Shown: positions 24,603 to 34,818 of the stretch, piece by piece
How positions within the stretch are numbered: the first letter of the stretch is position 1
Layout: the number at the start of each line of letters is the position of its first letter
Assembly: GCF_001746365.1 (NCBI RefSeq)
Contig: NZ_MJAJ01000003.1
Location: 64,251 to 128,250 of the forward strand
Source: Streptomyces sp. LUP30
GTDB taxonomy: Bacteria; Actinomycetota; Actinomycetes; Streptomycetales; Streptomycetaceae
Length of the DNA stretch: 64,000 nt
Direction: 5' to 3'
Position numbers and translations under genes: made by a program
Notes under the pieces: model-generated
What the model was told of the DNA's origin: nothing
Seen by the model: the letters and a program-made list of their open reading frames with translations, nothing else
Databases searched by the model: none

Positions 24603-25304
24603 ATGCCGTACGAACCACCCACTCACACCGTCGAGCGCTCCCTTCGCGCCACGACCGGGGCCAAGGTCATTGCCGGCGTCGACGAGGTGGGCCGGGGTGC
24701 GTGGGCCGGACCCGTCACCGTCTGCGCGGCCGTCACCGGACTCCGTCGACCTCCCGTCGGCCTCACCGATTCCAAGCTGCTCACCGTCAAGCGTCGCAAC
24801 GAGCTTTCCGAGGAGCTGCTGAAGTGGGTGACGTCGTACGCCCTGGGGCACGCATCACCCGAGGAGATCGACGATCTCGGGATGACCGCCGCACTGCGGC
24901 TCGCCGCCGGACGCGCTCTGGAGGCCCTCCCGGTCCGCCCGGACGCCGTGATCCTCGACGGGAAGCACGACTACCTCGGTTCCCCCTGGCGCGTCCGCAC
25001 GGTGATCAAGGGCGACCAGTCGTGCGTGGCGGTCGCGGCGGCCTCGGTGATCGCCAAGGTCCGGCGCGACAAAATGATGGCCGAACTGGGTGCCGAGCAT
25101 GCAGACTTCGGCTTTGCAGCCAATGCCGGGTATCCGTCGCCCGTGCACAAGGCTGCACTGGAGGAGCGGGGGCCCACCCCGTACCACCGGTTGTCGTGGG
25201 CGTATCTTGATGCGCTGCCCCAGTGGCGGCACCTCAAGAAGGCCCGCAGCTGGGCGAACGGAAGCGTTCCGGAGGTCGAAGGTCAACTCGGTTTCGACTT
25301 CTGA
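24603..25304 (+). CDS. rnhB: Ribonuclease HII
   Basis: 233 residues. It removes RNA primers and single misincorporated ribonucleotides from DNA. The acidic active site is complete: Asp and Glu in [13 protein letters not shown] (about residues 25-37), Asp in ILDGKHDYL, and Asp in [12 protein letters not shown]. The [11 protein letters not shown] motif near residue 180 is typical of type 2 enzymes. Length is normal. There is no SD; TAATCT at 24588-24593 is 9 bases before the ATG, consistent with a leaderless transcript. The gene follows tetR in the same direction with a 94-bp gap, which probably holds its own promoter. Confidence 0.96.
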   Translation: MPYEPPTHTVERSLRATTGAKVIAGVDEVGRGAWAGPVTVCAAVTGLRRPPVGLTDSKLLTVKRRNELSEELLKWVTSYALGHASPEEIDDLGMTAALRLAAGRALEALPVRPDAVILDGKHDYLGSPWRVRTVIKGDQSCVAVAAASVIAKVRRDKMMAELGAEHADFGFAANAGYPSPVHKAALEERGPTPYHRLSWAYLDALPQWRHLKKARSWANGSVPEVEGQLGFDF

Positions 25305-25372
25305 CCGTCCCGGTCGCACTGATGTGCCACCCGCTGGCGCGTGCCGCACCAACGTTTGATAGACAACAGCTC

Positions 25373-26008
25373 ATGCCTCTCATTCCCGAGGAGCCTCAGA
25401 TTCACGAGAGTGCCCAGGGTCCCCGCGCCATGCCGGCCAGCGGCCGCACCGCGCCGACCCCTCGACCTGTTCCCGGACCCCGTCCCGCCGCGCCGTCGCG
25501 TCCCGGTCGTCCCGGACCCCTCCGGCCCACGCCGCCGGCGCAACGCGCGCCGCGTGACACGGCCGCCAAGCCCGGGCCTTCGGCCCAGGCCACTCCCGCC
25601 GCCGCGTCTGCACCGGCGACTGCTCAGGTCCAGTTGATCCCGGCCTCGGCCGAGGGCGCGCTGGACGCCGCCGAGGAGGCCGTGGACCTCCTCCTGGAAT
25701 CCGGGCGCGCTCCGGGGGACGTGCTGGTGATCACCACCGGCGAACAGCACCCCTGGGCCGCTCATGAGCTCTCCTTCGGCGAGGCGCCGTACTGGGCGCA
25801 GCATGACGCCGGAGACGACGTCTTCTACGCCGATGCGGCCGCGCTGGCGCGAGCGGGCGTGCGTCCGGTCGTCGTCGTCGCCGTCAACGGCGGATCCGAC
25901 ACCGTCGCCGCCACCGCGGTGCCGTTGGCCCTCGCGCGCGCCTCGGCCCTGCTGATCGTCTGCGGCGACCCGCAGCAGATCAACGGGGTGTTGGGCGCGG
26001 GCGTCTGA
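25373..26008 (+). CDS. Conserved hypothetical protein with Pro-rich N-terminus
   Basis: 211 residues from ATG 25373. The first 85 residues are Pro/Arg/Ala-rich and likely disordered. The second half folds as alternating strands and helices: GALDAAEEAVDLLLE, PGDVLVITTGE, DDVFYADAAALARAGVRPVVVVAVNGG, and ALARASALLIVCGDPQQI. By eye the last segment resembles the C-terminal (motif V-VI) region of UvrD-like helicases, without any ATPase Walker A, so this may be a degenerate helicase-derived domain; I am not confident. It lies between rnhB and a repeat-rich non-coding stretch. Only the coding assignment is firm (codon bias, conserved position in Streptomyces from memory). Confidence 0.65.
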   Translation: MPLIPEEPQIHESAQGPRAMPASGRTAPTPRPVPGPRPAAPSRPGRPGPLRPTPPAQRAPRDTAAKPGPSAQATPAAASAPATAQVQLIPASAEGALDAAEEAVDLLLESGRAPGDVLVITTGEQHPWAAHELSFGEAPYWAQHDAGDDVFYADAAALARAGVRPVVVVAVNGGSDTVAATAVPLALARASALLIVCGDPQQINGVLGAGV

Positions 26009-26581
<573 letters not shown>

Positions 26582-27202
26582 TCAGCGGGCGGCAGCGCGA
26601 CGCATCACCTCGGAGGCGGAGCCCCCGGTCCGAGGCAGCGGCGGCGGAGCCTCGGAAAGGGCGAACGGCTCCGGAGTCGAATCCGCGTTGGGCCGTCGGC
26701 CCCCGCGGCCCTCGCCGAGGACCTGCCAACCGTCCCGAGTCAGAGTGATGTACGCCCCGCAGCGCAGGCCGTGCAACGTGCAGGCGTCCCGCAGGCCCCA
26801 CATCCACGCCCCGTCCTCCTCCGTCCAGCGCGCGTCGCCGTCGCGGCAGTAGAGCAGCACGGCGGTCCGCACGGGAGTCCGCAGACGCAGGTCGTGGGGT
26901 ATGACTCGGCGTAGCTGGGCGAGCAGGGCGTTGCGGAACACCCAGCCGTCACTCGAAGCCTGTCGCCGGGTGAACGATGCGCTGGCCCGCACCCGCTCGT
27001 CCGGGTCGAGGACGGCCACGATCGCCGTGGTCGGCCCCGGCCGGTGCCGCGAGTGCAGTCCGCTGACGACTTCCCGTGGGTTGCGCAGCAGGGGTATCCC
27101 GGCCGCGGCCCATTCGGCAGGCTCGAGCAAGCGGGTGGCGGAGGTGGCGGACGTGGACGTCGACAACGATGCCGCCGAGGACGGAGCGAATCCGAAGGTC
27201 AC
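26582..27202 (-). CDS. Conserved hypothetical actinobacterial protein
   Basis: 206 residues from GTG 27202, chosen because AGGGAGG precedes it with 3-base spacing; upstream in-frame codons look non-coding. The N-terminus is Ser/Thr-rich, followed by EPAEWAAAGIPLLRNPREVVSGLH, then VAVLDPDERVRASASFTRR, LRTPVRTAVLLYCRDGDARWTEED, WMWGLRDACTLHGLRCGAYITLTRDGW. The C-terminal 45 residues are Pro/Arg/Ser-rich. The middle looks like a mixed alpha/beta domain. I do not recognise a named family. An AT-richer region upstream (27310-27440) could hold its promoter. Confidence 0.6.
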   Translation of the reverse strand: MTFGFAPSSAASLSTSTSATSATRLLEPAEWAAAGIPLLRNPREVVSGLHSRHRPGPTTAIVAVLDPDERVRASASFTRRQASSDGWVFRNALLAQLRRVIPHDLRLRTPVRTAVLLYCRDGDARWTEEDGAWMWGLRDACTLHGLRCGAYITLTRDGWQVLGEGRGGRRPNADSTPEPFALSEAPPPLPRTGGSASEVMRRAAAR

Positions 27203-27605
27203 GATCCTCCCTTCGGCTACGGCCCACACTGCGGGCGGGTCGGATTCGGGGGAGCGCACGCCGCAGCAGAGCCCAACCGGACTACGGACCGAGCCGTGCG
27301 GGGAGCGGACTTCAATTCTTCCTGTCGAACTTCGATGCGGCAACGAGCAATTGGGGCCACCGACCGTTATATGGCGGTGAGTGGCTTATATCCCTACCCA
27401 GTGATTCACGGATGGATGCGTGAGTCGATGTTCAAGCCTTGTAGGCGCCTCCGAGACGAGACGTTCGGCGCCTGGTGGCCGCAGACGCCGAGGGGTCGAG
27501 GCGCCCCGTCGACCGGCTCCTTCGGTGTCCGGCCGCACCCGGCGACGAGGGTCTCCAGGCGTCGGCCTGGGTCCGCCGAGTGCTCTCGCGGTCGGCTCCG
27601 CTCCG
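27203..27605. other. 403-bp intergenic region, locally AT-rich
   Basis: No gene is supported. Bases 27310-27440 are clearly richer in A/T than the surroundings, with TTATAT twice (27367-27372 and 27386-27391). Read on the minus strand this gives TATAAC and TATAAG hexamers, possible -10 elements for the hypothetical gene to the left; I cannot identify a matching -35. Confidence 0.35.
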
Positions 27606-29771
27606 TCAGCCCTGCATGGCCAGCACCAACGGCAACACCCCCTGAGCACCCGCCCGCCTGAGCATCCGGGCCGCCACCGCGAGGGTCCAGCCCGTCTCGG
27701 TGTAGTCGTCCACGAGCAGGACCGGGCCCGGGTTCTCGGCGAGGGCGGCAGCGAGGGCGAGCGGCACCTGCAGCATGCCGTCGAGCGCCTTGAGGCGTTG
27801 GGCGCTGTTGCTCCGGGAGATCGGCGAGGCGTCGACGGTGTATTCCACCGCTCCCAGCAGGGGCAACCTTCCGACGTCGGCGATCCGCGCGCCCAGTGAG
27901 TGGACCAGCCGCGGTCGTGTGCGGGAGGCGACGGTGACCACGCCGACCGGGCGTGGTGAGGCGTCGGCCGCTCCGGAGGCCCAACCGCCGGGTCCCTTCG
28001 CCCAGTCCGCCAGCACATCCACCACGGCCCTGGCCACATCGTCCGGAACCTGCGCGTCCGGCGCCTGGGGGGTCAGCATCGGGCGCAGCCTGTTTCCCCA
28101 GCCGATGTCCGAAAGGCGTCCCAGGGCTCGTCCGGTCGCCGCCTGTTCGGTCGCCGGGATGCGCCCCTTGAGGTCCATGCCGATCGCCGCCAGGCCGGTC
28201 GGCCACATCCGACGGGGCTCCACCTCGACGCCCGCGCGGCCCAGATCCACCCGCGCCGCGTCCAGGGCGGCCGAGGACGTGTCGGCGGCGTAGCGCGCTC
28301 CCGCGCAGTTGTCGCATCGTCCGCACGGCTTGGCGCCGTCGTCGTCGAGCTGGCGCTGCAGGAACTCCATCCGGCAGTCCGTCGTCGACGCGTACTGCCG
28401 CATCGCCTCCTGTTCGGTCTTGCGCTGGCGCGCCACCCACGCGTACCGCTCGGTGTCGTAGCGCCACGGCTGTCCGGTCGAAAGCCAGCCGCCCTTGACC
28501 CGCTTGACGGCCCCGTCCACGTCGAGGACCTTGAGCATGGTCTCCAGGCGGGAGCGGCGCAGTTCCACCAGGGGTTCCAGGGCGGGCAGCGACACGGGCC
28601 GCTCCGCGTGCGCGAGGACGTCCAGAGTGCGGCGCACCAGTTCCTCGGGCGGGAAGGCGAGCGAGGCGAAGTACTCCCAGATCGCTTCGTCCTCCCGCCC
28701 CGGCAGCAGCAGCACCTCCGCGTGCTCGACACCACGTCCGGCGCGGCCCACCTGCTGGTAGTACGCGATGGGGGAGGACGGCGAGCCGAGGTGCACGACG
28801 AAGCCCAGGTCGGGCTTGTCGAAGCCCATGCCGAGAGCGGAGGTCGCCACCAGCGCCTTCACCTTGTTGGCCAGCAGATCCTCCTCGGCCTGCTGCCGGT
28901 CGGCGTTCTCGGTGCGGCCCGTGTAGGAGGCGACGACATGGCCGCGCTGCCGGAGGAAGGCGGTGACCTCCTCCGCGGCGGCCACGGTGAGCGTGTAGAC
29001 GATTCCGGAGCCGGGAAGTTCGTCGATATGGTCGGCGAGCCAGGCCATCCGGTGCGCCGCGTCGGGCAGCCGCAGCACGTTCAGGCTGAGGCTCTCGCGA
29101 TCCAGCGGACCGCGCAGCACCAAGGCGTCCGAAGCGCCCCCGGTGCCGAGTTGTTCGGCGACGTCGGCGGTCACGCGCGCGTTCGCGGTCGCGGTCGTCG
29201 CGAGGACCGGCACGCCCGGCGGGAGGTCGGCGAGCATGGTCCGCAGCCGGCGGTAGTCCGGCCGGAAGTCGTGGCCCCAGTCCGAGATGCAGTGGGCCTC
29301 GTCGACCACGAGCAGCCCGGTCGCGGCAGCCAGCCGGGGCAGCACCTGGTCACGGAAGTCCGGGTTGTTCAGCCGCTCCGGACTGACCAGCAGGACGTCG
29401 ACCTCCCCTGCGGCGATCTCGCTCTGCACGGCCTCCCACTCCTCGGTGTTCGAGGAGTTGATGGTCCGAGCACGGATGCCGGCCCGGGCCGCGGCCTCGA
29501 CCTGATTGCGCATCAGGGCGAGCAGCGGGGAGACGATCACGGTGGGACCGGACCCACGGGCGCGGAGCAGCGAGGTCGCCACGAAGTAGACCGCGGACTT
29601 TCCCCATCCCGTCCGCTGGACCACCAGGGCCCGACGGCGGTCGGCGACCAGCGCCTCGATCGCCCGCCACTGATCCTCCCGCAGCCGGGCCACGCCCGAG
29701 GCGTCGCCGACGAGGCGGGCGAGGACGGCGTCGGCGTCGGCCCGGAGATCCGTGTTGCTCGTGTGCTCCAT
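27606..29771 (-). CDS. recQ: RecQ-family DNA helicase with C-terminal phosphoribosyltransferase-like domain
   Basis: 721 residues from ATG 29771; an ATG 12 bases further upstream (29783) is possible. Helicase motifs: Walker A in [13 protein letters not shown] (about residue 55), [29 protein letters not shown], and [10 protein letters not shown] zinc-binding CGRCDNC follows (about residue 490). After a winged-helix-like region, the last 120 residues look like a ComF-type phosphoribosyltransferase: a [20 protein letters not shown] segment, NSAQRLKAL, and the PRPP-loop-like [20 protein letters not shown]. RecQ enzymes unwind DNA 3'-5' in recombination and repair. The fused PRT-like part is unusual against E. 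coli RecQ. The gene is divergent from the DUF4192 gene. Confidence 0.9.
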   Translation of the reverse strand: MEHTSNTDLRADADAVLARLVGDASGVARLREDQWRAIEALVADRRRALVVQRTGWGKSAVYFVATSLLRARGSGPTVIVSPLLALMRNQVEAAARAGIRARTINSSNTEEWEAVQSEIAAGEVDVLLVSPERLNNPDFRDQVLPRLAAATGLLVVDEAHCISDWGHDFRPDYRRLRTMLADLPPGVPVLATTATANARVTADVAEQLGTGGASDALVLRGPLDRESLSLNVLRLPDAAHRMAWLADHIDELPGSGIVYTLTVAAAEEVTAFLRQRGHVVASYTGRTENADRQQAEEDLLANKVKALVATSALGMGFDKPDLGFVVHLGSPSSPIAYYQQVGRAGRGVEHAEVLLLPGREDEAIWEYFASLAFPPEELVRRTLDVLAHAERPVSLPALEPLVELRRSRLETMLKVLDVDGAVKRVKGGWLSTGQPWRYDTERYAWVARQRKTEQEAMRQYASTTDCRMEFLQRQLDDDGAKPCGRCDNCAGARYAADTSSAALDAARVDLGRAGVEVEPRRMWPTGLAAIGMDLKGRIPATEQAATGRALGRLSDIGWGNRLRPMLTPQAPDAQVPDDVARAVVDVLADWAKGPGGWASGAADASPRPVGVVTVASRTRPRLVHSLGARIADVGRLPLLGAVEYTVDASPISRSNSAQRLKALDGMLQVPLALAAALAENPGPVLLVDDYTETGWTLAVAARMLRRAGAQGVLPLVLAMQG

Positions 29772-29885
29772 GCCTCCATACAACAGGACGGCGCTGACAA
29801 TCCGGTCACGGCCGTTGCGGGAGCAGGGCTCTCGACCGGTCCGGGCCTCGACGGCCCGGCTTGCCTGACATGTCCGCGATCGGAG

Positions 29886-29894
29886 TTATCCACA
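29886..29894 (+). promoter_or_regulatory. DnaA-box-like sequence between recQ and the DUF4192 gene
   Basis: TTATCCACA, identical to the strict E. coli DnaA box, lies 40 bp upstream of the DUF4192 start. It is single, so its role is uncertain. Confidence 0.45.
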
Positions 29895-29933
29895 GGTCGA
29901 GCAGGATTCCGTCATCCGCGAGATCGTCTGCGC

Positions 29934-32006
29934 ATGACGAATCACAGCGAATCCACTGGATCATCCGAAAACGGCGACATCACCCGACGGGACGCATGGG
30001 ATGGGCAGGCTGCCCACGGCGGGCCCGAGGGGTGGGACCGGAGCCGGGACCGGATCGGTGGGCGCGACGGCGACGGAGGTTTCGGAGAAGGGCTCGGAAT
30101 CGAAGGAGGTGGCGGACCAAAGGCAGGCGACGGTCCCGGGGGAGGAGAGTCCGTGAGTGAGGGCCGTGAGGGACGTGAGGGAGGTGATGGCGGCGATGAA
30201 GGCCCTCCGTACGGCGGCGGGCGGCTGCAGCAAGGGCTGTCGCAGACCGATGGCCGCACGACGTACGTGAGCCACCCGATGTACGACGGTGAGGCCGAGT
30301 ACGGCACTGCCCAGACCGCCCACCAGGTCACGCTGCGTTCTCCGGACGAACTGGCCGATGCGCTGCCCTACCTGCTCGGGTACCGGCCGGAGGACAGCAT
30401 CGTCCTGGTGGCCCTGCACGACCGCGGCGGACGAGGACGGTTCGGCGGCCGGGCCCGGCTCGGCATTCCCGCGAACCCGGACGACTGGGGCGCCGTCGCC
30501 CAACAGTTGGCGCAGGGCCTGGTCAAGGGCAGCGAACGCCGAGGCGACCGCCCGGCACAGATGGTGGCCTACCTCTGTCAGGAACCGGAGCGAGGAGAGA
30601 CGGGCCGTCAGGTCATGGAGCGCCTGGAGCCGCTGGCCGAGCAGCTGCGTCTCGAATGCGGCCGTCTCGACATCCCCGTGATCGAGGCGCTCTGCATCGC
30701 GGACGGTCGCTTCTGGTCGTACTGCTGCGCCGGCGAGGGGTGCTGCCCGGTCGAGGGTGTCCCGATGGGCCTGCCCGGTACCTCCGTGCTGGCCGCGGCC
30801 GCGACCTATGCGGGGATCCAGGTCCGGGGCACCCTGCGCGAGCTGCGGGCCCGGCTGCAGCCGCTGGAGACCGGTGCGGCGCTGGAGCAGGAAGTCGCCC
30901 TGGACACCGCCGCCTTGGCGCTCGTCCCGAGGATCCTCGACGATGCGAGCCGTGCGGCGGTGGCCGCCGAGACGCTCCAACTGGCCGAGCGGGTCATGCG
31001 GCGCCTGGCCACAGCGCCCGTGGTGCCGGGCGTGCTCCTCGCCGATCACCGAGACGACGACCTGCTCGGATGCGACGAGGCCGCGGCTCTGATCCTCGGC
31101 CTTCAGGATCGCGTGACGCGTGACCGGGCCGCCGAGTGGATGGAGGGCGACGAGGCCGCTCCCGCGCTGCGTCTGTGGCGAGCGGTGGCACGGCGCTGCG
31201 TCGGACCCTACGGAGAACACGCGGCGGCGCCGCTCACTCTGGCCGGCTGGGTCGCCTGGTCCGGCGGCGACGAACTCGAAGCGAGGGAGGCGTTCGCCAT
31301 GGCGCTGGGCGCGGACCCGGGATATCTCTTCGCCCACCTGCTGCACCAGGCCTGCAACGAAGGCCTCGACCCCGAGTCGGTGCGGCGTTGCCTGCGCGCC
31401 GAACGGCATGGACGCGGACGGCGCTCTGCGGCCGAGAGGCCGGGCGAGACCCCGCCGGCCCCGCCGACCGAAGGAACAGTGCGGCCGGTGGATACGACGG
31501 CCATCGGCGCGACCAGCACGACGGGCGAGACCGCCACGGCAGGGGATACCGGCGAGGACGTCGCGACCAGCGCCACCAGCGAGACGCGCGAGGCCTTCAT
31601 GACCGACGGTGCGGGCGATCCGGACGACGGGGACGGCATCGGCGAGACCGGCGCCACGGTCCGTCCCCGCGATGTGGGAGGCACAGCGGACTGGGACGTG
31701 TCTGGGGCACCGGTGTGCACGCCAGTGCCCCTGACGACCTCCGCGCGCCCGACTGCCCGCAGGCGTCGCCGACCCCGTTCCACCGCCGGCGGGACGGCCC
31801 CCGCGCAGACTGTGGAAGCAGGTGCTGACGGACCGGAGACGGAGGAGCTTCTCACCCGCCCGACGCGTACGCACGCCACGCGTCCCGCCGCTCCGAGCCG
31901 TGCAGGATCCCGCACGCGCCCTGGAGGGAAGTCCTCCACCCGACATCATGGAGAGGGCATCGAAGGCGTGGGGTCCCGTCCGGGCGATACCCCAGCCGCC
32001 CCCTGA
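29934..32006 (+). CDS. DUF4192 domain protein
   Basis: 690 residues from ATG 29934. Residues 1-105 are Gly/Asp/Glu-rich and disordered. The DUF4192 domain begins near residue 125: HQVTLRSPDELADALPYLLGYRPEDSIVLVAL, a signature of this actinobacterial family, and continues through WSYCCAGEGCCPVEG and GYLFAHLLHQACNEGLDP (about residue 480). The remaining 190 residues are Thr/Gly/Ala-rich low complexity. The family has no known function; it often lies near recQ-like or replication genes, as here beside divergent recQ. No membrane segment or signal peptide. The C-terminal tail is far longer than the domain and would be a natural site for gene-call errors, though codon bias still fits coding. Confidence 0.8.
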   Translation: MTNHSESTGSSENGDITRRDAWDGQAAHGGPEGWDRSRDRIGGRDGDGGFGEGLGIEGGGGPKAGDGPGGGESVSEGREGREGGDGGDEGPPYGGGRLQQGLSQTDGRTTYVSHPMYDGEAEYGTAQTAHQVTLRSPDELADALPYLLGYRPEDSIVLVALHDRGGRGRFGGRARLGIPANPDDWGAVAQQLAQGLVKGSERRGDRPAQMVAYLCQEPERGETGRQVMERLEPLAEQLRLECGRLDIPVIEALCIADGRFWSYCCAGEGCCPVEGVPMGLPGTSVLAAAATYAGIQVRGTLRELRARLQPLETGAALEQEVALDTAALALVPRILDDASRAAVAAETLQLAERVMRRLATAPVVPGVLLADHRDDDLLGCDEAAALILGLQDRVTRDRAAEWMEGDEAAPALRLWRAVARRCVGPYGEHAAAPLTLAGWVAWSGGDELEAREAFAMALGADPGYLFAHLLHQACNEGLDPESVRRCLRAERHGRGRRSAAERPGETPPAPPTEGTVRPVDTTAIGATSTTGETATAGDTGEDVATSATSETREAFMTDGAGDPDDGDGIGETGATVRPRDVGGTADWDVSGAPVCTPVPLTTSARPTARRRRRPRSTAGGTAPAQTVEAGADGPETEELLTRPTRTHATRPAAPSRAGSRTRPGGKSSTRHHGEGIEGVGSRPGDTPAAP

Positions 32007-32367
32007 GTCCCGCCCACCGCGACGCAAGCCGGCGTTCCACGGCGACGCACATCGGCGTCTCACGGCGACGCACATCGGCGTGCCGTGGCGAGCGCTCCCA
32101 CCGGGTGCGGCCGGCCGGACCGGCTCCCGGTCCGGCCCAGGTGGCTTCGCGACCAGCCGCGCCCCGGACCGGCCGACGCTCGCGGAGGCGACCGCCATTC
32201 GGTGGGGCCCGTGGGCCGGGGGCGTGACCTGGGGGAGTCCCACCCAGTTCACCTGAGTGGCGGAACGCCTGCACAGGGCAGGCCGCCACAGCTCACCCGC
32301 CCTGCCGGAGCCTTCCACCAGGCCTCGACCAAGCCCGAGGCGCACAGAGAGCAGAAGAAGTCATCGC
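32007..32367. other. 361-bp intergenic region with a 21-bp direct repeat
   Basis: No gene is supported. The notable content is an exact 21-bp direct repeat at 32038-32058 and 32061-32081. GAGAGCAGAAGAAG just before 32368 may act as a weak ribosome binding site for the next gene. Confidence 0.5.
32038..32081 (+). repeat. Exact 21-bp direct repeat, period 23
   Basis: Two identical 21-base copies (32038-32058, 32061-32081), core GGCGACGCACATCGGCGT, separated by two bases. The period of 23 is close to two helical turns. Confidence 0.9.
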
Positions 32368-34677
32368 ATGTATCAGCCGACTCCGCCCTCCGCCGCCGAC
32401 CACCGCTTCCGCCTCGACGAACGCTCCGGTCCCGCCGTCCCGGCTCCGCCCCATGGCACGGATGCCGACCGGCTACCTCCCGACCCACGAAGCTCCGACC
32501 CACGAAGCTCCGACCCACGAAGCTCCGACCCACGCCTCTCCGACCGGCCGGGTCCGGGCCGCCCGAGTCCGGACGACGGCCCACCCGCCCAGGGCGGTGT
32601 CCTGCCGCCCGGGCCCAACGCCCGCCTCCCTTCCAGCCTCCATCCGTCACCCGGAACCGTCGGTCGCCCGTCAGCGGCGGCGGCCAGGGGCAGCACCCCG
32701 GCACCCGTCTCGTCGGCCCCGCCGCGCATCGCGGGTCTGCCGCCCGCTCACACGGCGATGATCTGTGTCGCCCTGCCAGGTCTCGCCATCTCGACGGAAC
32801 AGGGGCAACTGACAGGACACGGCCTGGAGGGTTTCTACCGCGCGGGCCGGCGGGTCCTGTCCCGTTGCCGGCTGCGGGTGGCAGGACGCGAACCCCTCGT
32901 GGTCCAGGCCCGGATGACATTGGCCGACTCCGCGCGCTTCGTGGGCACCCTGCGTGTCACTCCGCACGGCGGCCCGGACCCGGATGTGATCGTCGAGCGG
33001 ATCCGGTCCGCGGACGGCACGGAGCGGATCACTCTGCGCAGTACCGCCGCCCGCCCGCTGCGCCTCCCGGTCGAGGTGGCCCTCGGGACCGACCTGGCCG
33101 ACCTCGGGGCGATCGCGGCCGGCGCCGTCGGTCCCGAACTGCCCGCCACCGTCTACGACTCCGGGTTGCGGTGGTCCTGTGCCGCCGGGACGTCGAGCGT
33201 CAGCGCCGACCCCGCCCCCGCCGACGCGATCGCGTCCGCGGGACTGCTGCGCTGGGAATTCGACGTGCCGCCCGGCGGCAGCGTCTGCGTCGAGCTGAGA
33301 ATCCGGCTGGACGGCGCGGGCCCGGTCCGTGCCGTCGGCCGAGCGGCGACCAGCCCCCTGGCGCCCGCGCACGCCACGGGCGACGACCCCCGCGTCCGGG
33401 CCCTGCTGGCCACGAGTGTCCAGGACCTGCAGGCCCTGCTGGTGCGCGACCCCGAGCGCCCCGCGGACACCCACCTCGCGGCCGGGGCCCCCTGGCGCTG
33501 CGGTCTGGCCCCGGCCGAGGCGCTCGCCGCGGCCCGCATGACGCTGCCCCTGGGCACCCGCCTCGCCGCGAGCACGCTGCGCACGCTCGCCCGCACTCAG
33601 GTCACCCTCCCGGGACCGCGGTGCGGCATGATTCCCGGACCGCGGCGGGACGCGGGCGTGCACCTGCCGCCGGCCTGCACGGGGACGGAGGCCACACTGC
33701 TCTTCCCGGTGCTCCTCGCGGAGGCCCGCCGATGGGGACTGCCCGACAGCGAGATTGAGGAACTGCTGCCCGCGGCCGAGCGCTGTCTGACCTGGCTGCG
33801 CACGTCGGTCGGCGACGGCCCCTACCTGCGGGACCCGCTGCCCAACGGCCCCGTCCGCTGCGACACCCAGGCCCACGCCCACCGTGCCGCGCTGCTCGGC
33901 GCCGATCTGCTCGACGCCTGTGGAGCCTCGGGCGACGGCGGGCTGCGGGAGTGGGCCCGGACGGCGCGCGCGGTGTTCCGGCGGGACTTCTGGATCGACG
34001 ACCGGGCAGGCGGCCGACCCGCGGCCGCGCTCGGTCCCGACGGGCGACCGCTGCCCCACCTCTGCGCGACCACCGCCCACATCCTCGACACGGGGCTGCT
34101 GGGCGGCGGCGCCCACGCCCCGGGGCTGCTGGACAAGGTGCAGACCGAGCAGCTGGCCCGGCTGCTCGGCGGCCCGGCCATGGACTCGGGCTGGGGGCTT
34201 CGCGGCCTCGGCGCGAAGGAGGTCGGCCACAACCCCTTCGGCCACCGCAGCGGCGCCGTCCGGGTCTACGAAACGGCGATCGCCGTCGCGGGCCTGGCGG
34301 CCACGGGCCATGAGAAGGAGAGCGTTGCCCTGTTGCGCGGAGTACTGGCGGCGGCCGATGCCTTCGGCCACCGTCTCCCGGAGATGTACGCGGGGGAGCA
34401 GCGCGGAGACGGAAGCGCGCCCCTTCCGCATCCGGCCGCCTGCCGTCCCGCCGCCACCGCTGCGGCGGCCGGGGTCCTGCTGCTGACCACGATCGTCGGT
34501 GTCCGGCCGGACGCCCCGGCCGGAACCGTCACCCTGCGCCCCCTGCCCAGCGCGCCCTTGGGCGAGGTCGGTCTGACGGGTCTGCGGGTGGCGGGCGCGC
34601 CCTTCTCCGTACGGGTCAGCCGGCTCGGACTCGCCATGGTGGAGGAGGCGGCCGAAGGACTCCAACTGGGAGTGTGA
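32368..34677 (+). CDS. Glycogen-debranching-enzyme-like protein, active site apparently altered
   Basis: 769 residues from ATG 32368. The first 130 residues are Pro/Arg-rich and contain a repeated Arg-Ser-Ser-Asp-Pro unit encoded by a 15-bp tandem repeat (32481-32525). Then comes a GDE N-terminal beta domain (LTGHGLEGFYRAGRRVLSRCRL), and an alpha/alpha toroid: TEATLLFPVLLAEARRWG, MDSGWGLRGLGAKE, HNPFGHRSGAVRVYETAIA, LPEMYAGEQR, ACRPAATAAAAGVLLL. These match the layout of amylo-alpha-1,6-glucosidase family proteins. However, the usual Gly-Lys-Ile-x-His-Glu-x-Arg region reads MIPGPRRDAG and the Asp of the S-x-D-A-T motif is Glu, so hydrolase activity is doubtful. Role unknown. Confidence 0.75.
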   Translation: MYQPTPPSAADHRFRLDERSGPAVPAPPHGTDADRLPPDPRSSDPRSSDPRSSDPRLSDRPGPGRPSPDDGPPAQGGVLPPGPNARLPSSLHPSPGTVGRPSAAAARGSTPAPVSSAPPRIAGLPPAHTAMICVALPGLAISTEQGQLTGHGLEGFYRAGRRVLSRCRLRVAGREPLVVQARMTLADSARFVGTLRVTPHGGPDPDVIVERIRSADGTERITLRSTAARPLRLPVEVALGTDLADLGAIAAGAVGPELPATVYDSGLRWSCAAGTSSVSADPAPADAIASAGLLRWEFDVPPGGSVCVELRIRLDGAGPVRAVGRAATSPLAPAHATGDDPRVRALLATSVQDLQALLVRDPERPADTHLAAGAPWRCGLAPAEALAAARMTLPLGTRLAASTLRTLARTQVTLPGPRCGMIPGPRRDAGVHLPPACTGTEATLLFPVLLAEARRWGLPDSEIEELLPAAERCLTWLRTSVGDGPYLRDPLPNGPVRCDTQAHAHRAALLGADLLDACGASGDGGLREWARTARAVFRRDFWIDDRAGGRPAAALGPDGRPLPHLCATTAHILDTGLLGGGAHAPGLLDKVQTEQLARLLGGPAMDSGWGLRGLGAKEVGHNPFGHRSGAVRVYETAIAVAGLAATGHEKESVALLRGVLAAADAFGHRLPEMYAGEQRGDGSAPLPHPAACRPAATAAAAGVLLLTTIVGVRPDAPAGTVTLRPLPSAPLGEVGLTGLRVAGAPFSVRVSRLGLAMVEEAAEGLQLGV

Positions 34678-34790
34678 CCCCCATGTGACCTCGGGCGACG
34701 CCGAACAGGGCGGGGGGCGGCCCGTACGGCGAGGGCCGTGTTGGACGGCGGTGGATCAGCCCTCGATGCGACCGGCGAAAGGAGTGTTTA

Positions 34791-34812
34791 TCGTCAGGGA
34801 GACGACTATGAT
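34791..34812 (+). promoter_or_regulatory. Inverted repeat and -10 element of the Nudix regulator gene
   Basis: TCGTC (34791-34795), five bases, then GACGA (34801-34805) form an inverted repeat immediately before TATGAT (34807-34812), a good -10 placed 6 bases before the ATG. It is a candidate operator for the Nudix-wHTH regulator itself. Confidence 0.5.
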
Positions 34813-34818
34813 CACCGC

